Source: Seison nebaliae (lineage: Eukaryota; Rotifera; Pararotatoria; Seisonacea; Seisonidae). From it: 64,000 nucleotides of DNA. A program made the translations under genes and the position numbers. The notes below the pieces were generated by a model. It searched no databases and was not told the origin of the DNA. It saw nothing but the letters and a program-made list of their open reading frames with translations. Positions 23,201 to 38,917 of this stretch are shown here, piece by piece (positions within the stretch are counted from its first letter, which is position 1; every line of letters begins with the position of its first letter). The stretch is taken from positions 1 through 64,000 of the forward strand of contig JALJEE010000206.1 of assembly GCA_023231475.1 (NCBI GenBank). The letters are read 5' to 3'.

Positions 23201-26200
23201 TCATCACTCGTGTACATTTTTTGTGCTTCCATCGCTTGACGGAATTCTTTGGGTGAAATGAATCCGTCATTATTTGCATCGAATTCTTTAAATGATTCGG
23301 ATGTGGTGAGATCTTTCATTTTTAAGAAGATGTCAAAGAATTTGAGAACCATCTCCAAATTAGCCTGAGATTCGACTAATGTGTCGACCATCTGTTTACC
23401 AATTGGTCCGTTCATCACATTTCCTTCTAACATCGACAATAACATGACAATCATATCTTTCTGCAAATTCATCAATTCTCTCAATAATTCAATTTGTTTT
23501 GGATCTTTTGATAATTTATGTTGCATATGAGCGAATATATAAAGAAATCCAGAAATCGCATCCCACAAACGAGAATGAGCGAGAGCTAATTGATTACCCA
23601 AACATGGTCCTTGTACATATTCGGTGAGAGTGTTAAACACTTGAGATGCGACGGTGATTGCACGACAGAAATTATCTTTGCCATGACAATCGACCGTTTC
23701 TTTCCCAGAATAATGCCAATAAAAATCCATGATTGATTCCTGCAATCGCAACAGATAATCGACGGAAGAAACGATGATATTCACCGTCGCATTATTTCCT
23801 GGTTGTGATCGGAGATAATTCTGGAAATCCAAATTGTGGCCTTCGCACAAAAGTTGAAGGAAACGGAATAAGGCACAAGTGAAATCGGAATCGGATAAAT
23901 TTTTTGTGGCCGTACTAAATGAATCGGCACCGACACCTAATGCTTCTGCTTTTAATCCACGTTCGAACGTATCCAAATCTAACACCGAACATTGTGACAT
24001 GAGACCAGCCACTGAAATGAAGAAATCCATATCTTTCCTATCCTGCAGATGATGGAGCATTCGTGCTTGCACATTAGTATTCCCACCGTGAAGTAAAGAA
24101 ATGCCCAAATTGATCGTCTTCTCTAACATTTCCGAATATTCGCCGTTACATGCTGATATATAAAGTAACATCATTTCAGCCGCTCCTCGATGTGCCAAAC
24201 GACCTTGTTCGTGTAATAATTTTAATTTTTCCATTTCTGATTCTTCTAAACTCTTCTCGTCATCTTCATCCTCTTCCACTATCACACAACTGTCACTAAA
24301 TGCTTCTGTGAATTTAACAAATAATTCATCTTCCGTCTGAATACAAGCTAATGATGATGTGGGAGCAGCTGGTGGTGGAGCGAATGTTCCTTCACCATCA
24401 ATGTTAATAGAAGGCGATTCTCCGATCGTCTCCAAATTAGCAGAACGAGCGAAACATTTTATCAATTGTTTTAATGGATCATTATTGGGAATGATAATTT
24501 CATTCGCTTCTCCCTCAATCTCTTCTTCTGTCGTCTTATCATTCGATACATTTTGCTCCGCATTTCCATCCACCGGTTGTACTTCATTCACAATGTTCTG
24601 AGGAACACCACCACTTTCTGCCGTTCCCAAAATCGCTGAAGTAGATCCAAGAAATGTAGTTTTCTCTTCTCCATCTCGATTCTTCTTGACATTCGCATCG
24701 TCGTGAAGATGAGAAACGATATTTGCGGAACGATTCTCTTCGCTTTGGAGGAAATGTTGATGATATGCATTTAAGAACAAATTAATCGCTCGGTGTTTGG
24801 GAACGGAATGCAATGCTGCCATTCGGAAACATGCGACAACTGCTCGTTTCCTTTGACTGGTGATCAATCGTTTCCAAGTGCCCAATCGACGACTATGTGG
24901 ATGTTCGACCATGTGCAAATAAAATAAAACTTTCGCCATCCTCAAAATCATTCGAACATTCTCTGCTATTCTCTCTTTCTTCACTTCCGGATTATTCTGT
25001 TTCGCTATCACATTCATCTCTTTGTTGGGTCGATCACCGATCTTCATATAAAGTGTTCGTTGCCAATTATGTTTCTCTTCAATATTCATTTGCTAATCAT
25101 CAATCAAATATATTATGATATTGAGAAATTTGAACGAACCTGATCATTCTGTTCAACACGATGTCGTAACATCTCTTCGATCGTTTCCTCATTATCTTTC
25201 TAAAGGAATTCAATTCAAATCCAATTAATAAACGTTCATCAAAACATGTAGTCGTCATTCCATCATATCTCAATTTAAATCATTATCATCATATAAGACA
25301 ACATTAGCAAGAAACGACAAAATAAAGAAACATATTAAATTCAGTGAGAAAATAAGGAGAAGGGAATTCTTTATTATTGTTTTATCATTACATTTCTAAC
25401 CATATCTAAATTCTTCCTCTAAATTTATGTATTTCGAATACTTTCTTCAATTGTTCAACAACAATTTGTTCTCCTGATTTTATCCTCATTTTAACCTCAT
25501 TTTATGTTCAATTTATCCTTTATGGATAATCTTTCTACTATCATTTGAGAAAAAAAGAAAATTTTTCAATTACATAAAAAATTAAAATAGACGGAAGAAA
25601 TTGGAAAATGGAAAGAGAAGGAAATTTGACGATCCAGAGAATTCGTGCAATTATTCAATCGTGCTAAAAATGTTGTCCGTATCGGCTTAGAGGAGGAAAA
25701 TATTTTATTGAATATAGAGAAAGAAGAATCTTCATATGGTACATCAGCGGAAAGATGAAAGAATTAAAAGAATTTTCAAACATTTGTTTAATAGAAGACT
25801 CATGACAAGAAGAAGCGTTATTTAACTGTCGTCAATCAGTGACCGATATAATAATCGAATAAGAACAATCAATGATTTCTTGAGACATACATAGAATTCT
25901 CTTTTTTTTTACCTTAATTTCAAATTGGATTTCATCTTCCGATCCGTGTTCAGTAAGTTTATAAATCTCGACTATTTTCGACTATGTGACAATTGATGAA
26001 GGAGAGAAATGTGAATGAGATTATTGAAAAATCAGAAAATCTCCATCAATAATTTCCGAGAATGTAGAAATAAAGACTAACATTGATGAGATGTTGTTTC
26101 GTTATTTGCATCAGTTCTCTTTCTTTTCCGCTGAACATATTCACTCCAACTGCCAACAACCGTTTCACACACGCCACATTGAGACTGATAAATTTGTTCA

Positions 26201-29200
26201 TTAATGACGGTGGTCCATTATCGGATGATGCATTCCGTTTCTTCCTTTTCGACGTGTTCGATGATTTTAGTGCTGGTTCATTATTCCCGTCAACCATCGA
26301 CTTATTCTGAATATTTGGATTGATCAATGCCATATGATCGATGTTGTTGATGGAAACATAATTCAATTCTTCCCGTTTGAAATATTTACTGCGACACCAT
26401 AAAGTAAATATTTCGGAGACATGTCGAAATAATTCTTCAGCTGAATTATTCGGATCTCGCAACCAATTGATACGTAACTCGTCCACATATTTCATCATGA
26501 GTGGAAAGAAAGCATAAATATCTCTTATTAATATTTCATATTCCTGAAAATTGAGAATAAGATAAAATATAATTATTTATTAACCTTAATTAATTCTTCT
26601 TCAAAAGCCTCACGATCTGCATCGGTTGAGAATCGTCCACTGATTTTGAGGACGCCTTCCTTCTCATACAATTTCGATGCTTTTGTCGACGCCGCAATTG
26701 TGACGGGAAGGAAACTACTTTCCAATGCTTCAGATGTTGAATTGAATATGATGGATTGAGTACATGCAGCAATATTCTTCATCCATGGTGCATCAATTAC
26801 ATGGAAATTGGCTCTGATCAATTGTAGAACATAATTGAGAACTTGATGTAAATGTTTCGATCGGACAGAACTTAAACAACTCGAATTTGATGGTTCTACC
26901 GAAATTGCACTAAATTCAAATTTCTAAATATTTTATAGAAGAAAATGAAATTAACTGTTTCAACGGAATGATTGTAGAATCTTTCCGTTCATTCTCTTCT
27001 GTTGGCATTATCGTCGATTGACTCCTATCTCGACTACCACGAGAATCAGGACCATCATGCCACCAGAAGGCTAGATAAGAACATAACATGGGTAAAATGA
27101 CATCTACGACATGTGGGGCGACGTCATATTGTCCACTGTAAGTGATGACAAGCTCTTTGATCAAATCGACTTGTTTGGGGAGATCGGGAAGGTTTGCTTT
27201 CAATTTATTCATAACATCTGAAAATTTGAAAATGATGGATTAAAAAATGAGAAGAAATGAGAACCTTGTGCTTCCAATGAGAAATCTGATAAATTTGAAT
27301 TATTCAGTCCGAACATTATCGATTTAGGTGACAAATGTAATCGTTCTGGTTCCAAGAACGGTACGGGAAAACACGAAGCAAAATGTCCTAAACATTCTCC
27401 GATTAAGGCTCGATGTCTTGATAGATCGTCAATAATCCAATCTTTCGATACATATGAAGAACCTTGAGTTCCCAAGATCCATAACGCATTCAAAATTTTG
27501 TAACATGCTGTCTGAATCTCGTCAACTAGAGCATCATTACCATGGCCCATATGTGAAAGGTGTTCAAACAACGTAGCTAAAGTTGGCAAGAGAGCCATGT
27601 TGATATAATCGAGTCGAGGACCGCCTCGTTGTGCAGTTCCTCTCATTTGAGAGAATTTTTGCTCTTGAAGTCTCATAACGGTGGAAGAAAGATCTTCAGC
27701 AGCATTTGTAAAAAACGGTAATAAAGACGCTCTCACCATTTCCCCACTATTTACAATGACACTCTTGGCATCTAATGCACGAACTAGAGCTTGTAGACAA
27801 CGAACAGCGATTGCGATGTCGTTGGAGAAAGTGGAAAATTTGACACGAACTAACGACGCCAATTTACAGAATAACATACAAGTCATTTCTTTCTCTTTCG
27901 TTGATGCATAGCCGGAAGCATATTTCTTTGTCGTAGTCGCCACAAAATAGAGACGATGAGTCATGAAATATTTCTCAATTAATGGCAATACAACTTTCCC
28001 GAAGAATTTGACGTCGTCACGAGAACCGCGAAAACTGGTTTGTCTCGAATAAGTTGAACAATCTTTTAACAAATTCATACTGTAACCAGCACGATCCAAA
28101 TATTCTAATAATTTCTGTAATAACGTATAAGCGAAACGTGAAGAATGACCAGATGGATCTTGACCTGATCCACCGAATGCCGTTGTCTGTACCGTTTCTA
28201 CCGGTAACTTTAATCCAGGTGTATTGGCAACATTTGCTGATTCGACAATTGCTGAGAGAACATTTGTATGTGATTGTCGTGATTGATTTTCGGAAGTGGA
28301 CGAATGTTCATTATTTGAATTCATTTCATTCTGATTTCTAATCGATTCTCGTTTACTTAAACGATATCCAACCATTTGAAGGATTTTCAATAAATTCTGA
28401 TATTTCTGTCGATCTTCGATCTTCTCTAAATCAGTCAACAAATCATATGGAACTAGTTTGGGATGGACACCACCCGATTTCTTCTTCTCGAAATATTTAC
28501 AACGTTTATCCACAAAATCATGATGAGCATTTTCACTAAGAATTTCGACTAATCTTTGCATTTCTCTCGTTAATGTTATTGTCGATAAATCTAACGGTTT
28601 GGGAGTATATGTCGAATAATCATTAGCTGTAGCTAATTGAGAAGGTCGACGAATGTTCGATGTACTGGTGGATTGTAAACCGTTATTACCGGTCGTTCCT
28701 CCATCACCACCATCATTGACGGAAACGTTCGGCATTTCACCACCGCCTGTCTTCTCTAATCGCCATCCAATTTTCATCATCACTTTGAGACCGAGTAATG
28801 CGATATATTCATAATCATTCCGAATCTTCTCATTTAGACGATTATAATGAACTAAATTTGGATGTTGTCTTTCTGTTTCATTGAGAATGTCACCGAAATT
28901 CCAACCGTTTTCCATCTAACAATTAAATTATTTGAAATTAATCGATCGACTCTAACTTGTACTTGACACCATATATCATGTTGTTGTTGACCGAATATGG
29001 TAACGATGTGAGACATAGATGAAGTGAGAGAAATATTCTCCACATTAATCGGAGTTCCTAAAGAGAATTTATTTGTTGCAACATCTGGTTGAATGAACAT
29101 TGACTCCTCGTTCACGAATGTGTTGATGGAAGTTGAAGTTAGTGAATAATCTGGTGAGAGTGAACATCCGATCGCCGTTAGACATGGCAATGCTCTACTG

Positions 29201-32200
29201 AATAATTCGGCATCGTCCTTTTAGAGAAAAATCGAAAATTTCAGAGTTAAATAATTCGTGGTGAGAGTTTATGTAAGAAATGATTGGTGATATTAGAAAA
29301 AACGAGAAGAAACAACAATATACAGAGAAACACACACGCATAGGAAGAATTATGACACTGATGGTGAAATGATGAAGGAGGAAAAAAAACAGAAGAGGAA
29401 ACCAAATTCAAATATTTTGAATACTGACCGATGTGCTCATGATCTAATGAGGAGAGAAAGAATGTCGAAAGTTGTATATGATTGTGCCATGAGAAATTAA
29501 TGGTTTTATGAACACATGCATTCAAATGAAGACAATTGAAAAGAGAAAGCAAATTTATCGAAAATGTTCAGGAATGGGAAAATGAAAAAAAAACCTTTTT
29601 CGCCAATGCATCAAATATGGCCGTGAATAATATCATGGTAAGTCGTCGTTCTTCTTCTGATGCCGTACCGAGAATTGGACTACCATCTCCACTATAATAT
29701 TGTCCGCACCGATTATACCACAAGGTGAGAACTCGGAGAATGACGGCGGTATAAGGCAATGCCGAACTATTCGCTTTCGTCTCCTTTTTCGATTGACTGT
29801 TCGATTGATTCGTCTTTTTCGTAATGGTGTTCACATTCGAATCCGTTAATGCACTAACATCAGCAGATATTTTCTTTAATAATTTCGTCATTAATGATGG
29901 TGGAATTTCATTTGTAAATGCAACGAGAAAATTAGAAACGACATCTAATTGTCCTTTAGTCAACGATTGACATTTACATAATCGATATATGGTGTGTAAT
30001 GTGGCTTGTAAGAGAACTTGTCGATATTCAGCATCGGCAAACATCTCCGAATGCTTAATTAATAAAGGAAGAACCGAATTTCCTAAATAACGGTTAATGG
30101 CGAGAGCGGAATCGGCATCAGCACCTTTCGCTTGATCTAATATGATAGCGATTCGCATATCATGAAGGAAAGAATTCTCCAATAATCTGAATAACATTTC
30201 ACGTTCATTAACTCCATAAACACGATCAAGAAATGTGACAACGGAAGATTTGTGTGGTGGAACGATTCCTGGTAGAAAATAAATGGGTGAAATTATTTCT
30301 TCAATTCGTGGTGGTTTTATTGGTTGACTCCTACTATTTGATGTCGTTGTAATTGATGTATTCATTTGAGAATTGTATGCTTGGAAGCCAACCATAGGAA
30401 TGATGAATCTCAATGATAAAATTCCTTCTAAATCTTCCATACTTACCAACGACCGTAAAATTGCACGAGCACGAACCGAATCACTTCGTCCTTGTTTTAT
30501 CGTTTCTTCCGAAGGTGCACATTTACCCAACAGATCAACTAACGTTGAATAGAAAGTAAGAACAGCACCGCCAACATCAACATAATCTTCATCATCTTCT
30601 GGTGGTAGTACACTGAGATTGTATTGAGAGGCGGCTACTCTCAAATGTTCGATATTCTCATTTTCGAATGCTTGTTCTATTGCCACTTTCAACGCGATAT
30701 TACTCGACGATTGAGCGATTGCAATTGCGATACTCATATTTATTCCGTCTTTAATCGCTCGTAACAATCCACCACCTTCACCACGTAAAGCTGGTCCCAA
30801 ACATTCCGGTCTTCTTATTAATAGTCTAACTACTAAATTTGCATTCTCCTCTACCGAATCTCCATTGACCCAAACACAGAATCGAAGGAAATCTAAAAAC
30901 CGTTCACCTTCCACCGGATCCCAACCAATATCTGGATAATTCTTCAACAATAATTCCGCATTGGATTGTAGTCCAGCTCTTGATAAATATGCTGTCACTT
31001 TCTCCAAATGTGTATCTGACAAGGCTAAAGCCAATTCATTATTATCCATCAATGATGATGATGCTACGTCTAAAGGACAAGAGCCACGAAGTGAAGGACG
31101 TGCAAGTAACATGTCACTATTATCGAGAAGATAAGCGAGATGTTCGAACATACCTCGTTGATTATGACCACTCGTCCGACAGAAATAACAAAGAAATTTA
31201 CAACAAACTACAACTAATGCCGTATTGTCATCTTTAGTGGAAGTTGCACTTTGAGTTGTTACGGGATTGGATTGTGTAGTAGTAGCTGAGATAGTTACAT
31301 CATGAAATTCAGTTTCAGCTATTCCTGGTTGAAATGATGGTGGTGCATGTGGCGTTATTTGAATAGCTGGAGTTTGCATTTGTCCACTCTTTGTCAAGTT
31401 TTGTTCACTATGAGAAATGGCGATGGGAGGAGAAGAAACTGGAGGCGGTTGAGGCTGTTGAGTGATATGCTCGGCCTCTTGTTGTTTCGTTCGATTTAAC
31501 CAGTTAACCATCACTGCCATCACTGTCTCATGGACACAGAGACATCTCATTAATTCAGGATGTTGATAAAACACTTTATTATCCATCAATTCATTAAGTG
31601 ATTGTCTCATAATATTCTCTTCATCTGAACTCATTTGAACTTGTAATAAACTACGAACGATTGCTAAAGATCTCAATAATCGATTAACATCTTTTATACT
31701 ACTCGATCCGATCACATAAGTCTTTGCTAAACTATCACTTAATTCTCGAATTCCGTTATATTGACGATAAAGTAATGCGAACATTTCACGTATTAAATCA
31801 TGATCTTCAACCATACCGTCATTCGCCCATCGTTTCACCGTCTCCACCATCACACGAGAGAAATCGACTTTGGGTGGAAATACGGAAGAATTGTCATCGG
31901 TAATAAAACCGTCGTTTATACCACAACATCCACTCACCACCGCATTAGCTAACTGATCTGGTAATGTGGTGGTAGAAGCCAATAATGCTGCAGCTTCTTC
32001 ATCTTCCTTCGATCGCGATTCTTCAACCGCCAAATAATAACTCGTATTAATGACGTTTCGATGAAAATTTTGAATTGATTCAATTAAAGATTCGTTCATG
32101 ACAAATCCCTCCGAATCATCCACATCTTCTTCTGATGCCATTTTAATAATCATATTCATTTGATCTTTAGCTGGACATCGAAATTCTTTCGTCTTCTTTG

Positions 32201-35200
32201 CCATGATGGCTGGTGCTAATGTTGAATGTTTCAGTTCATTATATCTCAATTTCTGATCTGATTGAATATCAGAAACGAATTGAGAACTGTAAGAGACAAT
32301 CGCTTCGATTTTATGTCGGAGAATTAGATCACATATTCGTTGTAGGATGTAACAAAGGCGTAATTTTATTGGTTCGTCCAACTGCATTTTGAGGAGACCG
32401 AGACCTGATCTCAATACGGAACATTCTTCGATATTTGGTGGGGGAAATAATTGAGGGTCTAAAATTGACAAAATTGACGCTAATTCGATATTGGAATAAA
32501 CGCCCATCACCAATAAATAATCGAGTAATTTGAGTAAAGGAACGAAATAATAGACGAATGATCCACCTGTCGGATCACGACAAGTTAATGCGCCATGTTG
32601 ACATTTCGCTATCGCTTCAATGAGAGATAAGAGCACATGTTTCTTTAATTGTTCAATGGGGAAATATGGTGGCAATAGAATGGTTTGAGAACTCTCTTCA
32701 ACTTCATGATGATCGACATGTTTCTCAAATTCGATTTGTTCAGGTCGAATACCGATGGATGGTGTATTAGTTACGATATATGCATCAGTTCTCGTCACTT
32801 CATTCCCATCTTGATATAATGTCAATTCAGATAATTCTTCAGTTAATGGACAAATCATTTCAGTTTGAGTAACTGCTCGAACATTACTCAAACTGCGTAA
32901 ATGTAAAGCGATAACTAAATCGTGGAACGCTCGTCTCAAACTACCAGACATTGAATGATTCTTCAATGCATACATCAATTGTTCAGAATCGATTAATCGA
33001 GCAACTTCATGTGCCATCCGATTGTTTCCGTAGCCACAAACTGCTTCATACAATTGTAGTGTGTGTTTATAGAATTTGCACATTTTCTCATTCTCATTCA
33101 ACTCCAAAATATCCATACAAACATCATCTTCAGGAATATAGATTCCGTGCATTTGTGTTGCATCATCTGCGAGTACACTCCAACCGCGCATTTCACTCAT
33201 TCGGAGGGTGTGAACTCTCAACATCGGATTTGGTGCTCTTGCCCAATACGAGAAAGCTAACGATTGAGCACATAAACGAGGTGGACAGAAACATTGCAAA
33301 TGTTTCCCGAGTGATGGAAAGAGAGCGGCGGATAATGGTAATCGTCCTTTCAATCTTCCTAATTCGAATTGAATCGCTTCTCGTGCAGTAAAATCTATGA
33401 AGACGGCGGGATAAAGTAGACAACCTGGTTCTACTTGTAAGGTGAATGGTAAATCACGTCCATTAATATTAAATGATAAAATACCAGTCGTCGTATTTAA
33501 AATGCACCAGACGAGCAAACCTTGTGCTGATGTATGTCGTGCAGTGGCAGATACATTTCCACTACTTGCATTTCCTGCGTTATCCATATTGGACGATGAG
33601 TAATTTGGATTCGGTTGACTATTGGCACGACTACTCATTTCAAGAGAGTTGTATGCATTCATCAAATCGGAACAATTTACCAGAAATGAACTTCGACGGA
33701 TGGTTGACACACCAGAATCACTCATAATTGTGCAGACATTGGGCAAATATTTACTGCTCAATTTCTGGAGACTCAACATTCCCATATCCGGTGGTGCTCG
33801 AAAATCTGGAGTAATCCAACCGACCATGACGTTAGCGGAATCCTGACTGGGAAAGACACGAACACCAAAACAATATTCATCCACGAAATCGAGTGTAGCT
33901 TGAAGTTCTTGTAATTCCTGTTTGTTCTCATTAGCCACCTGGTATTGTCCTCCTTCACTACGAGTTGTCGATCCCATCAAATTCATTTGGCCACTCTCAT
34001 TTAATGCACCTCCAATTCCTTCACCTCTACTTGAACTTAAACCCAAATTATCCGTCATTCGACCATCCATTTGTGGATCAACAGTCCCTCCTCTTTTCTT
34101 TCTCTCTCTCTTTTTTCTTAATCGATCGAAAAATTTTCCACCACCACCACCACCACCTGTTGATGATGCTATTAATGTTTGATCTCCAACATCCGTCGAA
34201 GTAGCACCAGTAGCAGTGGAGACAGCATCCAAATTATGTTTAGCTGTCAATGTACTTTTAGGTGTTGAAGCTCCTCGGAATTTTCGGTTTCGGGCTCGAA
34301 AACGATTTCTCGCTGCACCAAATCGACTCTGGTCACTCGTTCCCACATTGGCAAATTGTTCGAATGTCGAATATTTTAGCGATTCTTCTTTCTTCTTCTG
34401 ACGATAAGTATCGATAGCTTGCAATTGTCTTTGTTGAGCGATAGCGGATGAGACGAATGTATTATTACAAATAACTGGAAGATTCAATCGAATTAATGTC
34501 GTTTCTGTTACCACATCAGTTTGAAGAAATGTTTTTGAGATGATTTTCAGACTAGGTGGTGTATGATGATTTTGTGCAATTCTCTCAACATTTATCTTCA
34601 TCGTATCATCTCCAACAACATTGACGAATTTCGGTAACTTTCTCGAATACCACATTGGTAGAGACCGAGTCATATTGACACAAAACGGTGCATAACCTTC
34701 TTGTAATCCACATTGTGTAAAACATTTCAATGAATTAACATCATTCCCATAATTCACTCGAATGCGTTGACCATCAGATAATGTGAAAGCTGGTAAGAAA
34801 CCTTCATCGTCTGGTAAATGAGAGAAAGCGATTTCAGAACCATCACCATCAATCAATAATTCACCGTTTAAACTAAAATGAACAGTATGATCTTGAAGGT
34901 CGAGGAAACAACCAATTATATCTCTAATACGCCATTTCTTACCGAACGGTTCTGATTCTTCATTAATCTTTTGTGCCGAACAACCGTCAAACGCATAAGA
35001 ATTTGATGATTCACCTAAAATCTTCGACGCTTTCGTCGACGCACTTGTCCATCCAACCAACACTGGACCATCTGTCAATATTTCCACTTCGAAATACCAT
35101 TTACCATGATAGACAGCGTACGATAATTCAGCGCGATAAGTTCGAAATTTTCTTGTCGGTTTCTTAACTCCGGTGGGAATTGGAGTGGAAATTTTCGTAG

Positions 35201-38200
35201 ATGACGAAGCGATTTGACTCGATTCATGTTCGAGTAGATCTACTTCCAAATTTGGTGAATCGATCAAATATCCGTAGGCTAATAGAGTTCGAACAGTTTC
35301 ACTTGCCGTTTCTTTATTAATTCTCTTAATATTTTCATCCACCATATCGTATGGAATGAGATGAGGAGATCGTTTATGATCTTGATTCTCATTCAAACCG
35401 TACGTCCATCCTTGATTGATTCGATCACGACACCAGACGTTGTGAATATTCTCTCCTAATTTATCTATTAATTTCTCCAATTTCTCATTCAATTGAATAT
35501 TATTCAGATCGAGCGGTTGTGGTTTATAACCGTTTGGTTGGAGGAAATCGTTCGGTAGTTTAATGAATTTTAATCGTTTAGTATCTTCTTGTTTAGGGTC
35601 CACACGTATTTTGTAACCGAGTGCCAAAATGACTTTGAGAGAATCGAGAGCTAAATTGAAATCATATTGTTTCTCAGATAACGGTAATTTCTCAAACGTT
35701 GTGAGACATGTGTGAAACATTCGTTGATCATCACGGAAATCTGCATATCGCCAACCGTTTTGTATTTTATTCATACTCCACAATTCATGAATATTTTCCG
35801 CCAATTTCTCTTGAAGACTTTCGATATAATTCGGAACATTAACATGAGACGTGTCGATGGGTTGTGGGATGAATGCTAAATCTTCTGATTGTTTAGCAGG
35901 ACCGGAGAATATGGAACGATGATAATCTCCGAAATAGATACAAGGTTCTATTCGGATTCGTTGCAAATGATATAAACATTCAGAAAAAGGAGCATAATCA
36001 TCAGATGGTGGACCATATCTCAAATGACCATGTTCATAACCGAGAAGGAATCGAACTGCTCCTCTTGCTGATAATGATACGACTGGATAAAATGAACCAT
36101 TTGATGAGAAAGAACAGAAAGATCCAGGTACTTTATTTCCGTTCAAATAGAAAGTGATCGATGTCAATTTACGATTTGTTGCTGATAAATTTAAAGTACA
36201 ACCAATGACGTCTCCAGATTGGAGACTGGTAGGAGAGAATTGTGGTGATTCTGGTAATGGAAATTCAACACCACCCGTCCATAATGATGTGCCATCAAAA
36301 GCCCATGACGATAAATCGTCACCAATTCCATGTGAACGGATAATACCGCCACAACCGTCAGAATAACCAGGAAACGGTTTGAAACCAGATGTCGATGCCC
36401 AACCAATACGCATATGTGGTGGAGTTGAAGTGGTTTGTTCCACCAAATCTACAACCACCTCATAATACCATTTATGATAAGTGTTCTGACTATTCTCGAT
36501 GCGTATAGAAAGATTTGGTCTCATACACGCCACATGATCAACAACTTTCGATTGAAATAACAAATCTTGTCTCATCAATAAATTCCAAAGAATCATATTC
36601 TGATTTCCACGGACTGCCACACGATTTCCTACACACAATGAACATAAAACGTCGAGAACTCTCGGATCTCGAACTCCTCGATCTAATAAAGAAATAATGG
36701 TTTGAATATGGAATTCTTTAATCATGTTTAATGCTTCTGGACTGTCTATAAGAATACAATGGAACACTTCCAATACTCCAGCACTAGCTTGTTGAGTTGC
36801 TAATCGATCGACTAACCAATCTAATCGATTACTTTGAGCGAATTGTGCACAATTCGATCGATTTCCTTTAATGAGTGCTGCCAATAAAACATATAATTTA
36901 TCTGAAATGACGTCATATAAATCCATATTCTGATACATTTGGGCACCTGTCGGATTACTTCCAACTGGTAAACGACCAGTTGCTTCAGCTGTCGTTGTAA
37001 CCATAATATCAGTGATAACAGGTAATTTCTGACGACATTGAGAGAATCGATCGATCGTTTCTAAAACGAGAGCAATCATTCCTTCTTCCTGGAAGAGATC
37101 TTGTCGATTCCTCAACGCTTTCAATCTCAATTGTCTCGCTTCATGTTCCATATCGTTATGTGGTTGTGCGAAATATGCGATGAGATCATCTAAACTATTA
37201 AGAATCTGTTCTAAACTAATTCGAGGCGGACGATATTCATCCATATAGCCACTGGCACTAATTTCCATAGTTCGTATGAATTTCGTGAATAATCTCGAAC
37301 ATTTCCGTATTACGATTGCTGAACGTGATTCCTCTTCTTGTGCACGTGCAACAGTGAAACAATCGTCCATGTGTCCTTCAGCTGCAATCACCACATTCTT
37401 CTCTTCCACTTTGCCCACTCCACGTTTCTTCGTTTCGAATGTCTCGTATGACACCCAATAATTGGTCGCTGCGTGTTGAAGGAAGAATTGCGTATCTCCA
37501 AATTTCAATGTCGCTACTCCCATATTATCATCTTGAGTCTCTTCATTCGTTTTCTTCTCGTCTTTGTTTTGACGAATGACGAATGTGATGGCATCAGCCA
37601 AAGCAGCATTCCGATGAATCAAATATAATCGCCATGAACTTATTTGTTTGTTATTTATCATTTGTGTCAATTCTTCTTCATTTGCACTCTCTGTCATCAT
37701 TCCCATATATCTACCCGATGTTATGTGACGAATACGAACGGTCGTATCCCAAGCTAAGAAACCAGACGCCCATTTCGTTCTAGTATGTTCGATACGCCAG
37801 AGTGATCGTGCATGACTACAAACTCCACCACTTTCATAAATGACACTGAAAAGAGGAAATTAATTGAATGAATTGAGATTGTAAAAAAAAGTGACCCGAA
37901 TGGCAAATCTGAACTACCAGCTGCTGGTATTGTTAAACATTCGTCCATGGAACCGTGAAATAAACGAACAATTTCACCTCCAAATGAATATCCTTTCAAA
38001 GTATTTCAAAATTGAATTGGCATTAGAAGAACAGAAAAATTAACCAGAGAATCTGGTTCGGATGGTACCACTGGAAATGGGTAACATCGTCCACAATGTT
38101 TGATGGAAGGATGCGTTGACATGGAATAATGATGAATCGGATGATGAGTAAATGTGCTACATAGTAATGAGAATGTTGGTATGAATAGAAAGAAAAGAAA

Positions 38201-38917
38201 AAATGAACTAAATATCTTTCGGACGATACACTCACTAGAATGACATCGTCTCCAACTCGAACTTTTTCTCCTTCGGATCTTTGTTTCGATGCGGGATTGA
38301 TTGTCCACCAACATGATTCATCTTTAATTTGTTCTAATAATCCGACATCGAATGCTAATTTATCGGACGAGGTACTTGTAGAAAGACAAGATAAATACTT
38401 TCCGAACGATTCATTCAATTTCCTTTATATCATCAACTAACCATATTACTCTGATAATGTCGTAGTTTGATAGCATGGCCATAAAGTAGTGTACGGTGAC
38501 CTGTCGATTGGGATCCCTATTAGACGGATTGATGATGATGATGAATGATTATAATGAAAAGTAAACTCCTGAATGATCATTTGCTTGTAACATCTCTTGT
38601 AACGCTCGAACACTCAAAGCTTGTTCCAGAAGGAAAACGCCTTCCGTCAAATTTGGAGTTACATTCTACAACAAATATTACAAATTGACAATTGGAGAGG
38701 AGAAGAAACTTCGATAGAAAAGTCTTCGAGGAAACACATGCGATTGCCGAAACCTTCTCCAGCTAAAGCTAATCGTCGACCGGCGCTGGCCGATCCGCAA
38801 TTGAGACATATCAAATCTTCCTAGAGAGAAGGAGATTGAAATGAATGAGAGAATGAGTGAAACTGTTCTAAGGAATGAGACGTCGTCTTGTTCGGCGTTT
38901 CCTACTTCGTCCGCCAT
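20291..38917 (-). CDS. RyR: Ryanodine receptor (intracellular calcium-release channel), complete
   Basis: Homotetrameric ER/SR Ca2+ channel. The start [18 protein letters not shown] is the family N-terminus. I traced 25 in-frame coding exons: 38917-38864, 38820-38710, 38665-38567, 38516-38442, 38397-38209, 38156-38045, 37992-37896, 37845-29595, 29217-28963, 28915-27265, 27217-26956, 26909-26585, 26543-26082, 25981-25913, 25199-25140, 25092-22138, 22090-22004, 21943-21809, 21758-21585, 21512-21183, 21135-20965, 20904-20748, 20696-20632, 20587-20435, 20392-20291. They sum to 5466 residues. In order: MIR/beta-trefoil region, RIH domains, three SPRY domains, RyR repeats (for example YKPQPLDL), a third RyR repeat pair, two EF-hands near 4630 ([26 protein letters not shown]), S1-S6, selectivity filter GGGIGD near 5320, [10 protein letters not shown] and CFICGIG zinc-site tail. 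Oddities: one 8251-bp exon, acidic luminal insert before S6, and Ser in place of a conserved Gly in the S4-S5 region. Confidence 0.98.
25200..25912 (-). other. Longest RyR intron (713 nt)
   Basis: Between the exons ending in the ...QFEIK and beginning with the KDNEET... segments. Its donor is GTAAAA, not the local GTT type. I found no further coding segment inside it, but its size in a gene with mostly 42-60-nt introns could allow an alternative exon or a regulatory element. Confidence 0.6.
29218..29594 (-). other. RyR intron after the 8.25-kb exon (377 nt)
   Basis: The donor is followed by a T-run and the acceptor is CTAAAAG. It separates ...FDALAKK from [13 protein letters not shown]. No coding sequence was recognised inside. 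Confidence 0.6.
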
